Below are positions 15,625-24,485 of a stretch of 64,000 bases of DNA, one piece after another. Each line of letters starts with the position of its first letter. The first letter of the stretch is position 1. The notes under the pieces are model-generated. The model was given only the letters and a program-made list of their open reading frames with translations, was not told the DNA's origin and made no database searches. A program made the translations under genes and the position numbers. The stretch is from positions 27,770-91,769 of the forward strand of contig LM994636.1 of NCBI GenBank assembly GCA_000752995.2. The letters run 5' to 3'. The DNA is from Haemophilus massiliensis. Its GTDB lineage: Bacteria; Pseudomonadota; Gammaproteobacteria; Enterobacterales; Pasteurellaceae.

Positions 15625-15662
15625 TTAAACGGTCAGATTTACTCAAAAATATGCAAAAAGGA
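15625..15662 (+). repeat. USS-like element with altered core
   Basis: TTTTAAACGGTCAGATTTAC, then TCAAAAATATGCAAAAAGG, lying between the terminator and the start of the double-NTF2 gene and overlapping its ribosome site. Confidence 0.45.
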
Positions 15663-15668
15663 ATAACA

Positions 15669-16577
15669 ATGAACACTCAAATTCGCCATACACTCAAACA
15701 AACTTTTGAACAATTTTTACGCTTATGGGAAAGCGGCGAGAATGCGGAGATTTTGGCGGAAAACGCCCAGCTGCACGGCTTTACGGGTAGCTTTTATGGC
15801 AAGGACGAAGTGCTGTCCATAATGGAAAAAATGCGGGGGGAACTTCTGAAAAGCGAGTACACCAATTTGTATCTCGCAGGCAAGGGCGATCGTGCGGCGG
15901 TCAGTGCCTATATTTACGGCACGCTACAAGCTGAAAATCAGCTGCACAGCTTTCACGGTATTGTCGTATTAAAACTGCAACGCATTGAAAATCAATGGAA
16001 AATTGATGAAATCCGCAGTACGCACGCCCTTAATGGCAATGCGTCATTGAACTCGTGGAAAAGTGTTCGTTTGGCGCACAAAATGTGGCAGCCGAACGAT
16101 CCGACGTTGCCGATTGTGAGCGAATTAGACAGCCCGTGGGCGTTGTTTCCAGAGAATGAATTTGCGTCAAACCACGCACAAGAGCAAGTGGAAGAGTTAT
16201 ACGCCCAATATGCGTGGGGCTTGGATTTTGGCGACTTCGCCTTGCTCGCCGACGTGTTTACCGACAACGTCAAAAGCGATTTAACGCCGATGGGCAAGCA
16301 GCAAGGCAAGCGTGATGTGTATGGTCAGCTGCGCGCGTTTCGCTTTGCCGCAAGCTATCTCTACCACGCAACCAAACCGCTTGAAACGCAATTTATCAAC
16401 GAAAATCAAGCCAAAATGTTGCTCGGGCGGATTATTTCCGAACAAACGCACACGGAAACGGGCGAATGTTTGTACGCCGCTTACTACGACAATCGCCTAG
16501 AAAAACAGGCGGACGGTAAATGGCGGTTAACCCAATTTGAATACCATCCAAAATGGTTTACGCACCCAGCAGAGTAA
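15669..16577 (+). CDS. Tandem NTF2/SnoaL-like protein
   Basis: The start at ATG 15669 has AAAAAGGAATAACA in front. The 302-residue protein contains two NTF2-like folds. The first covers residues about 5-118 ('IRHTLKQTFEQFLRLWESGE' to 'VVLKLQRIENQWKIDEIRST'). The second covers about 173-295 ('QEQVEELYAQYAWGLDFGDF', 'EKQADGKWRLTQFEYHPKWF'). NTF2 proteins are usually single-domain homodimers, so this fusion mimics a dimer. No catalytic residues can be assigned. It lies between an LLM oxidoreductase and an azoreductase-like gene, suggesting an aromatic or quinoid ligand. Confidence 0.75.
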   Translation: MNTQIRHTLKQTFEQFLRLWESGENAEILAENAQLHGFTGSFYGKDEVLSIMEKMRGELLKSEYTNLYLAGKGDRAAVSAYIYGTLQAENQLHSFHGIVVLKLQRIENQWKIDEIRSTHALNGNASLNSWKSVRLAHKMWQPNDPTLPIVSELDSPWALFPENEFASNHAQEQVEELYAQYAWGLDFGDFALLADVFTDNVKSDLTPMGKQQGKRDVYGQLRAFRFAASYLYHATKPLETQFINENQAKMLLGRIISEQTHTETGECLYAAYYDNRLEKQADGKWRLTQFEYHPKWFTHPAE

Positions 16578-16590
16578 TAAAGGAATAAAA

Positions 16591-17193
16591 ATGAAAACCC
16601 TGATTATCAACGCCACGCCCTGCAACTGCGAAAGCTCGATTTCCGCCCAACTTTTGGCGGAAGTCAAACAAAAGCTCGCCGATTTCACGCTGCTCAATTT
16701 ATACGAAATGGACGACCTGCCCGCCCTTGACGCACAAGGCTTAGGCATATTTTTCAAAATGCAAGGCAACGCGGAGTTAAACGAAGAAGAGCAAAAAATC
16801 GCCGAAAAACGCACCGCACTTTTAGAGCAATTTAAAGCACACAAACGGATTGTGATTATCTATCCAATGTTTAACTACAACATCCCAGCCAAGCTGAAAG
16901 ATTATTTGGACAACGTACTCGTGCCACGCGAAACCTTCCGTTACAGCGAAGACGGCAAACTCACAGGGCTGCTCAACGACGGGCGAGAAGTGATTTTTAT
17001 CCAAACAAGCGGTTCAATTTTTTCAGAAAACAGCGAATTTGCCGAGCTGGAATTTGCCTATTTTTATCTAGACGCAATGTTCAAAAAATTAGGCTTTGCA
17101 CAACGCCACATCGTACGTGCCGAAGGCTCAGCCGTGCTGCCGAAAGATGTAGTGTTGGAGAAAGCGAAAGGGGAGATTGGGCGGTTGGTTTAG
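16591..17193 (+). CDS. FMN-dependent NADH-azoreductase-like protein (flavodoxin fold)
   Basis: The start is at ATG 16591 (MKTLIINATP) with AAAGGAATAAAA upstream, 13 bases after the NTF2 gene stop. 200 residues, the usual AzoR/AcpD length. P92-M-F-N-Y-N-I-P-A-K-L-K-D-Y-L-D contains the FMN-binding 'PM(Y/F)N(F/Y)xIP' motif. It reduces quinones or azo compounds by two electrons. Last gene of the LLM operon, ending at the terminator at 17216. The relative at 4863 is only distantly similar, so they are separate acquisitions. Confidence 0.87.
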   Translation: MKTLIINATPCNCESSISAQLLAEVKQKLADFTLLNLYEMDDLPALDAQGLGIFFKMQGNAELNEEEQKIAEKRTALLEQFKAHKRIVIIYPMFNYNIPAKLKDYLDNVLVPRETFRYSEDGKLTGLLNDGREVIFIQTSGSIFSENSEFAELEFAYFYLDAMFKKLGFAQRHIVRAEGSAVLPKDVVLEKAKGEIGRLV

Positions 17194-17215
17194 GTTGCGG
17201 ATAGCTTTTATTTTG

Positions 17216-17240
17216 AACGCTCTGACAATGCCAGAGCGTT
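17216..17240. terminator. Bidirectional terminator between azoreductase and hsdR
   Basis: AACGCTCTG and CAGAGCGTT form a perfect 9-bp stem with a 7-base loop; TTTTATTTTG lies to the left and TTTGTCAGAAAA to the right. The flanking genes converge. Confidence 0.8.
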
Positions 17241-17254
17241 TGTCAGAAAATCCT

Positions 17255-20200
17255 CTATCCCTTGCGCTGATAAATTTGTCTTGCCAAACGTTTAACCACA
17301 CGGCTTCTTAAATCATCATTGCTCATTACATCGTTGCTGATTTCTTCGTTATCTTTCATTCGGTTGAATAACAAATCGAGCAATTTATCGGCAAAATAGG
17401 CAGTGAAATTTTCGAGGCTGTTGTGTTTTGCTGCGCCGATAATTTCTTCATTTTGTAGCGCATCTTCAATGATTTGCTCAAAGAAAAGCTGATCGGCGAT
17501 GGTAAATTGCGTGCCGTAAATGCCGTTGATTTCTTGCACCATATTGCTTAAATCGTCGGTAGAATCCGCTCTGCCTGTGCCGACATCGGTTGCGCCTTTA
17601 AGCGGTTGGGCTTCGCCTTCGCCGAGTAAAATTTCGCCCTCGCTGCGTTTTTGCAATTTATAAAAATGCAACACCACATCTTTGCTTAAATCCACTTGAT
17701 GATGATCATGGTCGTAAGGCAGTTTATTTTGCAAGGCACGCAAATAAACATAGCGTTGCTCGTGCAAATCGTCGCTGTAATCCATAATTTGCGACACAAA
17801 TTGATACAATCTCAAATAGCTTTTGAGTTGGCTTTTAAACAATTTTTGTTGCGCTATTTTCAGCTCGGCTAAATTTTCCGCCCCTTGTTGCGCGTTATCG
17901 CCAATGGCAATAAATCGGGCAACGGCTTTATCTAAAATACTGTTGAGCTGTTTATGTTCTGCGCCTGTCGGCTGTTGTTTTGCGCCAAACCAAATTTCGG
18001 CAAAAGATTGCAGTTCCGTTTGCGTATAAATGTTTTGCTGGTCAAGCGTTGCTGCAAGGCTGTCTAATTCTTCATTGCTTGGAATCTCGCCCAATTCGGT
18101 CACTTCATAAAATGGCTTGAACGCCTTGTAAATATCTTCGGGTTTATTGGCAAAATCCAGCACAAAAGTATCGGTTTTGCCGTTGGCGCAGCGGTTTAAG
18201 CGAGAAAGGGTTTGCACCGCTTGAATGCTGCTTAATTTTTTATCCACAAACATCGTGTGCAGCAACGGCTGGTCAAACCCTGTTTGATATTTTTCCGCCA
18301 CCAGCAACACTTGATAATTATCCGAGGCAAATTGTTCAGGCAAATCCGTTTCCCGAATGCCGTTCATCAACACTTCGGTATATTCTTTTTCAGGCGCTTC
18401 TTCAAGCGCAATGCTACCCGAAAACGCCACCAGCGATTTAATCCCTGTGTAGCCTTTTTCTTTGATGTATTCATCAAACGCCAATTTATAACGCACGGCG
18501 TGTTCTCGCCCGCTCGTTACTACCATTGCTTTGGCACGTCCACCGATTTTGTGCATTGTTTTGGTGCGAAAATGCTCCACAATAATTTCCACTTTTTGCG
18601 AAATCACGCTGGAATGCAAATTCACAAAACGCATCATCGCTTTTTTCGCCTTGCTTTTGCTTAATTCCTTGCTCTCTTGGCTCACTTGCAACAATTTAAA
18701 ATATTGCTTCCACGTGCTGTAATGCGCCAACACATCTAAAATAAAGCCCTCTTCAATGGCTTGACGCATCGTGTAATGATGAAACGGCGTGTTGCCGTCT
18801 TCGCCTTTTTCATCAAACAAGGCTTTGGTTTTCCATTTTGGCGTGGCAGTAAAGGCGAAAAAGCTCAAATTCGGCTGGCGTTGGCGTTTTGCCGCTTCCA
18901 GCAAAATCGCTTTTTTGGCATCGATGCTCAACGTGCTTTCATCTTCGTCATCGTCCATAAACTCCGCTGCCACTGCCGCCGCAATGCCATCTTTATTCAA
19001 CACTTTACGCAATTCCATCGCCGTTTCGCCGCTTTGCGAGCTGTGCGCTTCGTCCACAATCACCGCAAATTGCTTGTCTTTGGTGGAAATTTCTACATTT
19101 AAGCCTTTTTCCTGCTGGCGAGAAAGGGCGTTCATCACAAACGGGAATTTTTGAATCGTGGTAATAATAATCGGCACATCGGCGGCAATCGCCAAGGCTA
19201 ATTGCTGCGAATTTTGCTCAATTTTTTCCACCACGCCTTCTTTATGCTCAAATTGATAAATCGTCTCTTGCAACTGGCGATCTAGCACCACCCGATCGGT
19301 TACCACAATCACGGAATTAAAAATCTTTTTGTCCGTTTCATCGTGCAACAAGCTCAACTGGTGCGCCAGCCACGCAATCGTATTGGATTTACCCGAACCT
19401 GCCGAATGCTGAATTAAATAATTCCGCCCTGTGCCATTGGCACGACTATGCGCAATCAATTTACGTACCGCATCCAGCTGATGAAAACGTGGGAAAATCA
19501 GCGTCTCTTTTTGCAACAAACGCAAACCGCTCTCCGTGCGAACTTTCTTTTCGTCCACTTTCAAATGCAAAAAGCGCGCGATAATTTCCAAAAAACTCTC
19601 ACGCTTTAAAATCGACTCCCACAAATACGCCGTTTTGACATTACCTTCAACATTCGGGTTGCCTTTGCCGCCTTGGTTGCCACGGTTAAACGGCAAAAAG
19701 TAGGTGTTTTCGCCGTCTAATTTCGTGGTCATATAAACTTCTTCGGTGTCCACCGCAAAATGCACCAGCGTGCGTTTTTTAAAGGCAAACAGCTTGCCTT
19801 TTGGGTTGCGATCTCGGCGATATTGCGTCATCGCGTCCTGCACTGTCCAATGCGTTGCCGACAGCACATTTTTTAGCTCCACCGTTGCCACAGGAATCCC
19901 GTTTAACGACAGCACCACATCAGGGCGTTCGTCATTTTCGGTCACCACTTGGCGTGTAATCTTTAAAATATTCGCTGCATATTTCGCCGCCAAATCGTCA
20001 TTAAGCGACGTATTCGGCGCAAAATACGCCATTTTAAAATCTTTGCCATAACAGCGAAAACCGTGGCGCAACACCGCCAGCGACCCTTTCGCCTCCAATT
20101 CCAAACACAAGGCTTTCAGCAACACCGCTTTCGCATTCGCCTTTTGCCCTGCCTCCAAGCGTGCCCATTTTTTCGGCTGCGTTTGCTGAATAAAGGCGAT

Positions 20201-20320
20201 CACATCATCTTCAAATAACGCCGTTTCCTTGCAATATTCGGCATTTTTACCCTGCACATAACCGCCGTTTTCCAGCAAAAAACGCTCAATTTCATTTTCA
20301 AAGTCTTTTTCTGTGATCAT
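17255..20320 (-). CDS. hsdR: Type I restriction endonuclease subunit R
   Basis: The start is set at ATG 20320 (MITEKDFENEIERFLLENGG), which has GGAGAATAAAA; a longer open frame only translates hairpin repeats. 1021 residues. N-terminal PD-(D/E)xK nuclease: D at about 132 in 'RPDVVLSLNG' and E-L-K at about 148. Helicase motor: Walker A 'SAGSGKSN' near 308, DEAH in 'VIVDEAHSSQSG' near 420, 'FFAFTATP', and C-terminal motif VI region 'QTLSRLNRC'. It translocates DNA and cuts unmodified sites as part of an R2M2S complex. It lies 252 bp downstream of hsdS on the same strand. Confidence 0.95.
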   Translation of the reverse strand: MITEKDFENEIERFLLENGGYVQGKNAEYCKETALFEDDVIAFIQQTQPKKWARLEAGQKANAKAVLLKALCLELEAKGSLAVLRHGFRCYGKDFKMAYFAPNTSLNDDLAAKYAANILKITRQVVTENDERPDVVLSLNGIPVATVELKNVLSATHWTVQDAMTQYRRDRNPKGKLFAFKKRTLVHFAVDTEEVYMTTKLDGENTYFLPFNRGNQGGKGNPNVEGNVKTAYLWESILKRESFLEIIARFLHLKVDEKKVRTESGLRLLQKETLIFPRFHQLDAVRKLIAHSRANGTGRNYLIQHSAGSGKSNTIAWLAHQLSLLHDETDKKIFNSVIVVTDRVVLDRQLQETIYQFEHKEGVVEKIEQNSQQLALAIAADVPIIITTIQKFPFVMNALSRQQEKGLNVEISTKDKQFAVIVDEAHSSQSGETAMELRKVLNKDGIAAAVAAEFMDDDEDESTLSIDAKKAILLEAAKRQRQPNLSFFAFTATPKWKTKALFDEKGEDGNTPFHHYTMRQAIEEGFILDVLAHYSTWKQYFKLLQVSQESKELSKSKAKKAMMRFVNLHSSVISQKVEIIVEHFRTKTMHKIGGRAKAMVVTSGREHAVRYKLAFDEYIKEKGYTGIKSLVAFSGSIALEEAPEKEYTEVLMNGIRETDLPEQFASDNYQVLLVAEKYQTGFDQPLLHTMFVDKKLSSIQAVQTLSRLNRCANGKTDTFVLDFANKPEDIYKAFKPFYEVTELGEIPSNEELDSLAATLDQQNIYTQTELQSFAEIWFGAKQQPTGAEHKQLNSILDKAVARFIAIGDNAQQGAENLAELKIAQQKLFKSQLKSYLRLYQFVSQIMDYSDDLHEQRYVYLRALQNKLPYDHDHHQVDLSKDVVLHFYKLQKRSEGEILLGEGEAQPLKGATDVGTGRADSTDDLSNMVQEINGIYGTQFTIADQLFFEQIIEDALQNEEIIGAAKHNSLENFTAYFADKLLDLLFNRMKDNEEISNDVMSNDDLRSRVVKRLARQIYQRKG

Positions 20321-20331
20321 TTTTATTCTCC

Positions 20332-20525
20332 GTCGGGTGCGTTTGCCAGCGCACCGTAAAAATAAACATCGATTTTTTCGCAAAATTTCCAAAAAATTTG
20401 GCACGGTTCGTAGGGTGCGTTTGCCAACGCACCGCAAAAAATCCAACATCGTTCCGTAGGGTGCGTTTGCCAACGCACCGCAAAAAAATCAACATCGCAA
20501 TGGTGCGTTAGCAAACGCACCCTAC
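20332..20525. repeat. Cluster of four TGCGTT(T/A)GC hairpin repeats between hsdS and hsdR
   Basis: Four copies of GGTGCGTTTGCCAACGCACC-like hairpins lie at about 20334, 20411, 20457 and 20502; two begin GTAGGG and the last is in the opposite orientation (ending CACCCTAC). This family is widespread in Neisseriaceae and related bacteria. It fills nearly the whole hsdS-hsdR gap, so the two genes may be uncoupled. Confidence 0.7.
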
Positions 20526-20531
20526 AAATAT

Positions 20532-20543
20532 TTCGGGTAGCTT
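20532..20543 (-). repeat. AAGCTACCCGAA 12-mer, exact copy
   Basis: It lies immediately downstream of hsdS and is followed on the other side by a USS-like element (TTTTTGCACATTTTTGCCC, then AAATCCGACCGTTTAGCCCC) that overlaps the hsdS stop. Confidence 0.6.
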
Positions 20544-20572
20544 TTTGCACATTTTTGCCCAAATCCGACCGT

Positions 20573-21907
20573 TTAGCCCCCGACCCGATATTTCCCCGTT
20601 ACCACCTGCGTAATCAATGCCGCGCGGTATTCTTTTAGGCGTGCGACCGATTCGGCGATTTTGGCTTGCAAGCGGTCAATTTTTGCGGTTTCTTGGTCAA
20701 GGAAATCGGCGATGGCGGTTTGTTCTTCCAGTGGGGGAAGTGCAAAAATAACATTTTTTAATGTTTCAGAATATACAACAGGAATAGTTGTTGTATTGCT
20801 TGCTAATAAAAACTGCTCATAAATAAGATTTGTTTCATTAAAAATATAGATTAACAATTTATCTAAAATTTTACTTCTATCAATAGCAAATTTTATAATA
20901 CAAGGATGAATAATACCTTTTTCACAATTTTCTGGAACTACTGCAATTTTTCCAATAGTTCCACGAGTTGTAATGAGAATATCAAAAGGTTCTACTTCAA
21001 ATCCTGACAACTCTTCAAATTTCTCTTCTGAAATAAAAGCTGTTCCATTTACAAAATCATTATCCAAAACAGTTCTTTGGTTATAAACTGGAACGCCGCT
21101 AGAAATAAAATCATCTCCTTTAATTTGGCTTCCAAAAGGTCCAACTTTAATTGAATTTTTCTTACATTCTAAAATATGTTTTAAACGGCATACTTCCCAA
21201 CCCTCTGGCACTTTCCCCAGCCATTGAATACCGCTTTCTTTGAGCGGGTGGGCGTGTGGGGTTAAGCGTCCGCACACGGCTTCGGTAATCAGTGCGGTGC
21301 GTTTTTCGCTTAATTTTGCAGATAACGCCTGTTGTTTTTCGATCAAACGGTCAATATACGCCGTGCGTTCGTCAAGAAAAGCGGCGATGGCGGTTTGTTC
21401 GGAGAGTGGGGGGAGTGCGATTGGTAAATTACCTAAAACCTGCGTTGTTAATTGATTAATTGTAGATGTTAAAAAATTTCCTAATTGCGCCTTAAATACA
21501 TCAGAATTTAAATAATAATAAACAAATCGTTTATACGGAGTACGAAAAACCGTCATAAACGCACCAAATGTTTGTCCAATTGCTTGACCTTCAATTAATG
21601 CACATTTTCCAATTAATGCTCGGCTTCCATTTCTTGAACAAATTAAAATATCATCTTGTGTCGTAATCATTTTTGATGGAATGTCTTTATTTACAAAAAC
21701 GTTATCATCAAAAACTAATTTTCCATTTTGTACATTTGAAGAACGCAAAACAAGTGTATCATTTTCATCGGTTGAAATATCATCAGGCGAATAAGTTAAA
21801 CCTAAAATTATTTCGCCTAAAAATTTCAACCGCTTCACTTCCCAATGCGCTGGCACGTCGCCAAGCCATTCTACGCCGCTGGGTTTGTATTGTTCATAAG
21901 GTTTCAT
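20573..21907 (-). CDS. hsdS: Type I restriction-modification specificity subunit S
   Basis: 444 residues with the two-fold repeat expected of HsdS. Half one starts 'PSGVEWLGDVPAHWEVKRLK' and ends 'LPPLSEQTAIAAFLDERTAY'. Half two starts 'ESGIQWLGKVPEGWEVCRLK' and ends 'LPPLEEQTAIADFLDQETAK'. Each has a target-recognition domain followed by a conserved helical spacer. The TRD coding segments (21430-21790 and 20740-21150) are clearly more AT-rich than the conserved parts, a usual sign of TRD exchange. The start has only a weak ribosome site. It determines the bipartite sequence recognised by the whole enzyme. Confidence 0.93.
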   Translation of the reverse strand: MKPYEQYKPSGVEWLGDVPAHWEVKRLKFLGEIILGLTYSPDDISTDENDTLVLRSSNVQNGKLVFDDNVFVNKDIPSKMITTQDDILICSRNGSRALIGKCALIEGQAIGQTFGAFMTVFRTPYKRFVYYYLNSDVFKAQLGNFLTSTINQLTTQVLGNLPIALPPLSEQTAIAAFLDERTAYIDRLIEKQQALSAKLSEKRTALITEAVCGRLTPHAHPLKESGIQWLGKVPEGWEVCRLKHILECKKNSIKVGPFGSQIKGDDFISSGVPVYNQRTVLDNDFVNGTAFISEEKFEELSGFEVEPFDILITTRGTIGKIAVVPENCEKGIIHPCIIKFAIDRSKILDKLLIYIFNETNLIYEQFLLASNTTTIPVVYSETLKNVIFALPPLEEQTAIADFLDQETAKIDRLQAKIAESVARLKEYRAALITQVVTGKYRVGG

Positions 21908-22040
21908 TTGGGTTTGATTTATCTTTTGTACTCAAAATTCAATGGCGCAAGAATACAATGAATGCGCCGTGCAGACAATGCTTGCCGTGTTTTCAATGGC
22001 TTTTGGCGGTGCATTTCGCTAAAATTGCCGAAATTTAATT

Positions 22041-22052
22041 TTCGGGTAGCTT
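22041..22052 (-). repeat. AAGCTACCCGAA 12-mer in the hsdS/hsdM divergent promoter region
   Basis: TTCGGGTAGCTT on the plus strand, ending four bases before the hsdM ATG and occupying the place where a ribosome site would be. Confidence 0.6.
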
Positions 22053-22056
22053 TTAT

Positions 22057-24252
22057 ATGAATAACGAAATGCACACCAAACAATCGACGATTTCTTCTCT
22101 GATTTGGAATATGGCAAATATGCTGCGTGGCACTTATCGTCCGCCGCAATATCGCCGCGTAATGCTGCCTTTAATTGTGTTGGCACGCTTTGATGCGATT
22201 CTTGCGCCTTATACCAAGGCGATGAAAGAAAAAGCGGACGAACTGGCGAAAATGGGCGATAAAGCACCAAAAGGGGCGTTGTATGAAAAAATGCTCACGC
22301 AAACCGCCGACCCGAACCGCAGCCAGTCGCTGTATAACACCAGCGGCTATAATTTGCAGTCACTGCTTGCCGATTCGGAACATATCGCGGCGAATTTAAT
22401 TCAATACTTGCAAGGTTTTTCGCCCAAAGCCAAGGATATTTTTGATAAGTTTGAATTTGAAAACGAAATTGAAAAATTAGACAGCAGCAACCGTTTGTAT
22501 GCCGTGCTTTCTCAATTTCAAAAAGATTTAAAAGACAACGGTATCAATCTTGCGGCAAGCCATATTTCTAATTTGCAAATGGGCTATATTTTTGAAGAGT
22601 TGGTGCGTAAATTCAACGAGCAAGCCAACGAAGAAGCAGGCGATCACTTTACGCCCCGTGAAGTGATTAATTTAATGGTGAACGTGATTTTTGAAGAAGA
22701 CCAAAAATCGCTGAGCCGTCCTTATGCGATTGCTAGCATTTACGACCCAACCGCAGGCACGGGCGGTATGCTTTCGGAATCGGAAAAATATTTAAAAGGC
22801 TATAACGATACCATTCAACTGCAACTTTTCGGGCAAGAGTACAATGCGGAATCTTATGCGATTTGTTGTGCGGATTTGTTGATTAAAGATGAGCCGATTA
22901 GCAATTTGGTTTACGGCGACACGCTGGGCGTGAAAAACAGCAAAAACACGCAAACAGGCTTTCACCCACAAGACGGACACGCCGATAAAACCTTTGATTA
23001 TATGTTCTCCAATCCACCCTTTGGCGTGGATTGGAAAAACGAAAAAGAGTTTATTGAAGACGAAGCAAAAAGCGGTTTTGCAGGGCGTTTTGGCGCAGGC
23101 TTGCCACGCATTAACGACGGTTCCTTGCTCTTTTTGCAGCATATGATTGCCAAAATGAAACGCGTAGAAGAAGGCGGCAGCCGCATTGCCGTGGTGTTTA
23201 ATGGCTCGCCGCTTTTTACAGGCGACGCTGGCTCGGGCGAAAGCAATATTCGCCGTTGGATTATTGAAAACGATTACTTAGAAGCGATTATCGCGCTGCC
23301 CGACCAACTGTTCTACAACACAGGGATTTATACCTATGTTTGGATTGTGAGCAATAAAAAATCTGCCCAACGCCAAGGCAAGGTGCAACTTATCGATGGC
23401 ACGCAACATTTTCAGAAAATGGCAAAAAGTTTGGGCGATAAACGCAACGAACTTTCCGCCGAACATATTGCGGATTTAACTCAGCTTTATGCCGATTTTA
23501 AACATCAAGCAAGCGGTCAGATTTTTGAAAAAGTTTGCAGCAAAATTTTCAACAACCAAGATTTTGGCTATTTGAAATTAACCGTGGAACGCCCATTGCG
23601 TTTAAATTTCCAAGCCAATGCTGAACGCATTGAACGTGTGAAAACGCAGTCGGCATTTGTGAATTTAGCCGTGAGCAAAAAACGCAAAAACGAAGAAGAA
23701 ATTCAACAAGAAGAAGCGGCTGGTAAATTGCAACAAGCCGCCATTTTGACCGCACTTAAAACGATTGGCGAAAAATTGTATTTAGACCGCGCCGAATTTT
23801 TGAAAGATTTTGATAAAGCCATAAAAACGCTGGATTTCAAACTAGGCGCACCGCTGAAAAAAGCCATTTTAGACGCGTTAAGCGAGCGAGATCCTTTGGC
23901 TTCCATTTGCAAAGACAGCAAAGGCAGAGTTGAGTCAGACAGCCAGTTGCGAGACACTGAACTTGTGTCGCTGCCGTCTGATATTGCCCTTCCGCTGCCT
24001 GTGGATTATGTGGACAGCAAGCCTGATGCGTTGGTGAAATTAGTCAAAACCCATTGCGAAGATTATTTGCAAAAAGAAGTGCTGCCGCACGTTGCCGATG
24101 CGTGGATTGATTACGACAAAACCAAAGTCGGCTACGAAATCCCGATCAACCGCCATTTCTACCAATATCAACTGCCCAGAGCGTTAAACGACATCAAATC
24201 GGATATTCACGATTTGGAGGAAGAGATTATGGAAATGCTGGGCGGCGTGTAA
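22057..24252 (+). CDS. hsdM: Type I restriction-modification methyltransferase subunit M
   Basis: 731 residues, N6-adenine methyltransferase. N-terminal HsdM domain ('STISSLIWNMANMLRGTYRP'), 'GDHFTPREVINLM' near 197, SAM-binding motif 'DPTAGTGGM' near 230 and catalytic 'SNPPFG' near 317. The C-terminal 200 residues are helical. An ATG four codons later (22069) is an alternative start; neither has a good ribosome site because the AAGCTACCCGAA copy sits there. Unusually it is divergent from hsdS-hsdR, with 149 bp between, not in an hsdMSR or hsdRMS operon. Confidence 0.95.
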   Translation: MNNEMHTKQSTISSLIWNMANMLRGTYRPPQYRRVMLPLIVLARFDAILAPYTKAMKEKADELAKMGDKAPKGALYEKMLTQTADPNRSQSLYNTSGYNLQSLLADSEHIAANLIQYLQGFSPKAKDIFDKFEFENEIEKLDSSNRLYAVLSQFQKDLKDNGINLAASHISNLQMGYIFEELVRKFNEQANEEAGDHFTPREVINLMVNVIFEEDQKSLSRPYAIASIYDPTAGTGGMLSESEKYLKGYNDTIQLQLFGQEYNAESYAICCADLLIKDEPISNLVYGDTLGVKNSKNTQTGFHPQDGHADKTFDYMFSNPPFGVDWKNEKEFIEDEAKSGFAGRFGAGLPRINDGSLLFLQHMIAKMKRVEEGGSRIAVVFNGSPLFTGDAGSGESNIRRWIIENDYLEAIIALPDQLFYNTGIYTYVWIVSNKKSAQRQGKVQLIDGTQHFQKMAKSLGDKRNELSAEHIADLTQLYADFKHQASGQIFEKVCSKIFNNQDFGYLKLTVERPLRLNFQANAERIERVKTQSAFVNLAVSKKRKNEEEIQQEEAAGKLQQAAILTALKTIGEKLYLDRAEFLKDFDKAIKTLDFKLGAPLKKAILDALSERDPLASICKDSKGRVESDSQLRDTELVSLPSDIALPLPVDYVDSKPDALVKLVKTHCEDYLQKEVLPHVADAWIDYDKTKVGYEIPINRHFYQYQLPRALNDIKSDIHDLEEEIMEMLGGV

Positions 24253-24285
24253 TTCTGCGGGGGATTTTTTGATAAAAGACAAGCG

Positions 24286-24329
24286 GTTAAATTTTTCGGA
24301 GAATTTGCAAATTTGCCGAAAAATTTAAC
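24286..24329 (+). terminator. Long hairpin after hsdM
   Basis: GTTAAATTTTTCGG and CCGAAAAATTTAAC form a perfect 14-bp stem with a 16-base loop, 34 bases after the hsdM stop. The left arm starts within ACAAGCGGT, the Actinobacillus-type uptake core with its AT-rich extension, so it is probably two facing signals. Confidence 0.6.
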
Positions 24330-24390
24330 TGATTGCATTACCAACTGCTTTGCTATTTTTGCAAAAATCTTTCAGGGAACATTTTTATTT

Positions 24391-24447
24391 TTGGAAGTTA
24401 ATTTCCAATTTTAATAAAAATCAATAAAATTGGAAATAAACTTCCAA
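24391..24447. promoter_or_regulatory. Large inverted repeat (operator-like) before the first DUF4143 ATPase
   Basis: Two 23-bp arms match at 22 positions around an 11-base loop. Each arm is itself a smaller palindrome of TTGGAA and TTCCAA half-sites. A further half-site CAACTTCCAA at 24477-24486 overlaps the start codon of the ATPase (ATG 24486). Either an operator array for autoregulation or a strong RNA hairpin; the multiple short half-sites favour protein binding. Confidence 0.6.
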
Positions 24448-24485
24448 TTACGCTAAATTATCCCTAATTTAGAACTCAACTTCCA

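Noticed and set aside
18257..19154. Plus-strand frames within hsdR
   Set aside because: Shadows of the hsdR coding sequence with no conserved features or ribosome sites.
20321..20473. N-terminal extension of hsdR by 51 codons
   Set aside because: The extra residues (repeated R-C-V-G-K-R-T-L-R-like units) are a translation of the TGCGTT hairpin repeats. The ATG at 20320 has a good ribosome site and fits the family start.
20332..20525. CRISPR-like array between hsdS and hsdR
   Set aside because: Four irregularly spaced hairpins in mixed orientation with similar, non-unique sequence between them; no cas genes.
20298..20562. Short minus-strand reading frames with repeated V-R-W-Q-T-H-P-T
   Set aside because: They only read the same hairpin repeats in other frames; no ribosome site or conserved sequence.
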